From Crambe crambe (taxonomy: Eukaryota > Porifera > Demospongiae > Poecilosclerida > Crambeidae): a stretch of DNA of 64,000 nt. Each line of letters begins with the position of its first letter. The first letter of the stretch is position 1. A model generated the notes under the pieces. The model was not told where the DNA came from and made no database searches. It worked only from the letters and a program-made list of their open reading frames with translations. Location of the stretch: positions 9,190,582-9,254,581 of the forward strand of contig OZ004583.1 of NCBI GenBank assembly GCA_963924555.1. The letters run 5' to 3'. This document shows, in pieces, positions 61,394 to 64,000 of this stretch. The position numbers were made by a program, and so were the translations under genes.

Positions 61394-63686
61394 ATGGCTG
61401 TCCCTTATAGTATGCGTTACACCCTTTCCACTGCCTCTCCGGACAAAGCAGCACAGATCCGATCAGCAGTTACGGGTGCTTTGAAGAAGGACAGCTCTGG
61501 CCTGCTCTGTTTCGAGACAACGGTAGAAACAACATTCCTCCTCCCGTGGGACCTTAATCCAAAGGTAGTCTACTCCGTATAACTTTGTGCAACTTCCTAT
61601 AATATTGACAGATCATTGTTGTATTGGTAGGTGGAGCCTGAGAAGCTGAGCGTCTCTGTTCGTGACCAGATTCGCACCGATCTCCTTGACCAGGAGATGC
61701 TGGAGCACTTAGAGGGGTGTGGCTCCATCAATTCCTTTAATAAAGTCACATGGCAGTGTCGAGCCCTCAACAATAGAAGTGGGAGTGACCAGCAAGAGTG
61801 GGTGGATGCTGGTCAACTCCAACAATGGTTAGAGGTTGGTCACATGACAATAGGCAGGATTTCCCCCATGTATCCAAGACTACCCACCAGTCCCTTAGTG
61901 TAAGGGAATGGATACTGCATATTGTATTTCGAGTCTTGTATAATTTTCTGACTGGAGACCCAACCCTTCTCTTTGCTCACGCATGCACATTTCTCATTTG
62001 TTCCCACTCATACTGTGGACAAGCCATACTGGCTTTCCAAAAATTTCTTAAGTATGAAAAGAAAAACAGCCTACCAAAAAGGCTTCCTTCATCTTTATGC
62101 TTGTGGCAAGTGCTTATTTACATTGGCACATGATCCAGCAAGTTCATTGGGTTTTAGTACCTTCACTCAACTCATGAATATGATTAACCTCTACTTCCTT
62201 ATAAGTCAAGTCAAATTACCTATTATCACGTGCAGGCTGGGTACCATTCTTTGCACCATCAGGCGAACTTTGTACTTGACTTGGTGACGTATCAAGTGGA
62301 TTACAGACAACAGCAACTACTGAACACTTGCAACCAGGAGCTGTTCGAGACACGCAGACTGGCTCTATCTCCTCTCATGCCCATGAAGGTAAGAAGTGTC
62401 CTGATTAGAAGTGTCCTGATTAGACGTGTCCTGATTAGAAGTGTCCTGATGAAAGTGTCCTGATTAGAAGTGTCCTGATGAAAGTGTCCTGATTAGAGAG
62501 CGGTCCTCAGTTCTTACACATAGGCAATCAAACAGAAAAATTAATGTTCCCCAGGGGGGTCCTCTCATTGATGGGGATGCCTATGCTCTCAGGATTTTAT
62601 TCCCCATTGCTTGCAGACTGAGCCTGGTCCCTGTTCTCTGTTCCACGCCTGCTCCTTGGCCTTTTGGGGCGTCCACGACCGCACCTCTCTCCTGAAGGAC
62701 GCAGTGGACTACTGTCTGGCAGACCCCAAGGCACAGTTCCTCCTCTACGATCGATGGAGTCAGCAACTAGACACCAACTCCGCAAAGAAGGTCAGAGGGC
62801 AATGCAACATTCTGAATGCTGTACGATCAAGTGTATTTTAATAACAGGAATTTCCCCAATGGGAGGCAGCAAAGAAAGAATGCTCTCCTTGCCTCTACCT
62901 CTTTGCTCTCGCAAACATCGTCCAGCGACCAATTATCGTGTATGCTCACTCTGATTGCAATATCAGGTGAGGGGACCTCAGTCAGTAGATATGCACATCC
63001 CAGTTATCCCTTCTCTCTGCGTGCTCTAGTGGTGTGTATCTGCCATTGCTGTGGAAGGATTCTTGTGGACAGTACGTATGCCATGCCCACCCCCATCTTC
63101 GCAACCCCATCGCCCTAGGCTATAGCAGTAAGCACTCTGTTCTATTAAAGCACTGAAATTGCACTTTAATCTCCATGAATTTCATCACTTTTTAGCTAGC
63201 TGGTTGTTGATCCTTATCTTTCATTGCAGCTGTGACATGTCACTACACTCCTCTGGTCACCTTTAAGGGTCAAAGGGTCAGTACTACATACATACATACA
63301 TAGTATACACAGCACCATTATTATTACACCATGACAACTATAGGGACCACACCCACTACTCCTCCCTCTTATGACTTCTTCTGGAAAGCGTCTTCCAGTT
63401 CATTTTCTACTGCCAGCAGAGGTATATAATTTAAGTTCAATTTTAAATGATTTTATTTTTGTTTGTTTCTTTACAGCGTAGCAGTGACCCTGACGCTACC
63501 CAAATCCTCTCAGAGCTGATGTTCATAGATCTGATACCTCCTACTGCCACGCCCATAACTCCTCTCTCCCCCTCCTCCTCTTCCTCTTCCCTTCCATCCC
63601 AGATGTTAGTGGCCGTCTCCTATGCAGCTGAACTTCCTGAAGTGATGGACAGTCTCATCAAGCAATATCAGAGTCTCTTCCTCTGA
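61394..63686 (+). CDS. A20/Cezanne-type OTU-fold protein
   Basis: Nine exons fit in phase (61394-61564, 61631-61834, 62236-62388, 62617-62790, 62848-62966, 63030-63127, 63230-63276, 63344-63421, 63477-63686), giving about 417 residues. The OTU class of A20, Cezanne (OTUD7) and TRABID removes ubiquitin chains. Family blocks in order: RTDLLDQEMLEHLEGCGSIN, then PCSLFHACSLAFWGVHDRTS, LYLFALANIVQRPIIVYAHS, GVYLPLLW, PIALGYSSTVTCHYTPLVTF and LPVHFLL. The catalytic His region (CHYTPLV) is kept. The catalytic Cys position, normally in G-D-G-N-C followed by LLHA, reads P-G-P-C-S followed by LFHA, so Cys is displaced by one residue and Ser stands in its place. The protein has no A20 zinc fingers and ends in a Ser/Pro-rich linker and short helix. 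It may be a non-catalytic ubiquitin binder or a strongly diverged enzyme. Confidence 0.8.
62390..62500 (+). repeat. AGTGTCCTGATTAGA-type tandem repeat
   Basis: About seven copies of a 14-15-bp unit (AGTGTCCTGATTAGA or AGTGTCCTGATGAA) immediately after the donor of the OTU gene's third intron. Confidence 0.9.
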
Positions 63687-64000
63687 TTGGTCAGTGTGAC
63701 GGTCTGGGACTCACCACACAATGACCTTTGAACCTACTCATTAATAGAGCAAGTCATCATTGCATTGTAGCCATAGTTTCATATACAAAGAAAAGAGAAT
63801 TATTTTTTTACTGCTTACAATTCAAAATTATTTAAGCCATGGACACAGAAAGAGAAAGTGTGAACTGTAGGTGTGGTACACTTCAATGTACATAGCATGC
63901 ACTCTCCAGCCCTAGCCCTAGCCCTAGCCTACCCCTACCCCCCCCTAGCCCTAGCCCCCTAGCCCCTAGCCTGCTAGCTAACTACTTTGTTAGTCTCGTG
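63687..64000. other. Downstream of the OTU gene; (CCCTAG)n-like repeat
   Basis: AT-rich probable 3' UTR, then at about 63910-63972 an irregular array of CCCTAG hexamers. No gene is seen before the window ends. Confidence 0.6.

Overview
This window is nuclear DNA from an invertebrate animal. Genes are split by many short GT-AG introns, there is abundant microsatellite sequence, and the recognisable genes are animal families: Rag GTPase, PEX3, UBAP2/UBAP2L, mTERF, PDZ, death domain, OTU, and an NNMT-like methyltransferase. A family of Roc-COR-death-domain proteins carrying 2A-like leaders, together with short introns, fits a sponge (Porifera) best. That assignment is an inference from gene content, not a proof.

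Layout. Positions 1 to about 28.7 kb are gene-poor and repeat-rich. They hold microsatellites, poly-G runs, minisatellites, a pogo-like MITE and SINE-like copies. A few low-confidence exon candidates lie mostly on the minus strand; the best are two exons at 20.1-20.4 kb that end an AT-hook protein. From 28.7 kb on, genes are dense: an mTERF protein (minus, 28710-31091) head to head with gene A (plus, 31188-36311); gene B (36577-41045); gene C (41959-48236, or to 49468); a UBAP2/UBAP2L homologue (49823-55791); RagC/D (56254-58860); PEX3 (minus, 59208-61232) head to head with an A20/Cezanne-type OTU gene (61394-63686).

The main discovery is the 31-49.5 kb cluster. Genes A, B and C share one signalling chassis, a Ras-like Roc GTPase, a COR-like region and a C-terminal death domain, but carry different front ends: about 16-17 ankyrin repeats (A), three PDZ domains (B), or two extra death domains (C). 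B and C start with almost the same leader exon, which encodes a hydrophobic N-terminus followed by a 2A ribosome-skipping motif (GDVELNPGP). The boundaries between leader, sensor block, chassis and tail all fall in intron phase 1, so modules can be swapped without breaking the frame. Downstream of gene C an 18-nt microexon and a large exon encoding an NNMT-like methyltransferase are in perfect phase to replace the normal stop exon. The same microexon and the start of that exon are preserved after gene B, but there the methyltransferase is gone and a mobile-element remnant sits at the breakpoint. This looks like a modular, recently duplicated receptor/innate-immunity or cell-death family with possible dual targeting through 2A.

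The remaining genes are housekeeping: mTORC1 nutrient signalling (RagC/D), peroxisome biogenesis (PEX3), an RNA-binding/ubiquitin-associated factor (UBAP2L), organelle nucleic-acid binding (mTERF) and an OTU-fold protein whose catalytic cysteine position appears to be serine. Exon borders were set by hand from splice signals and reading phase, so single borders may be off by a few bases.
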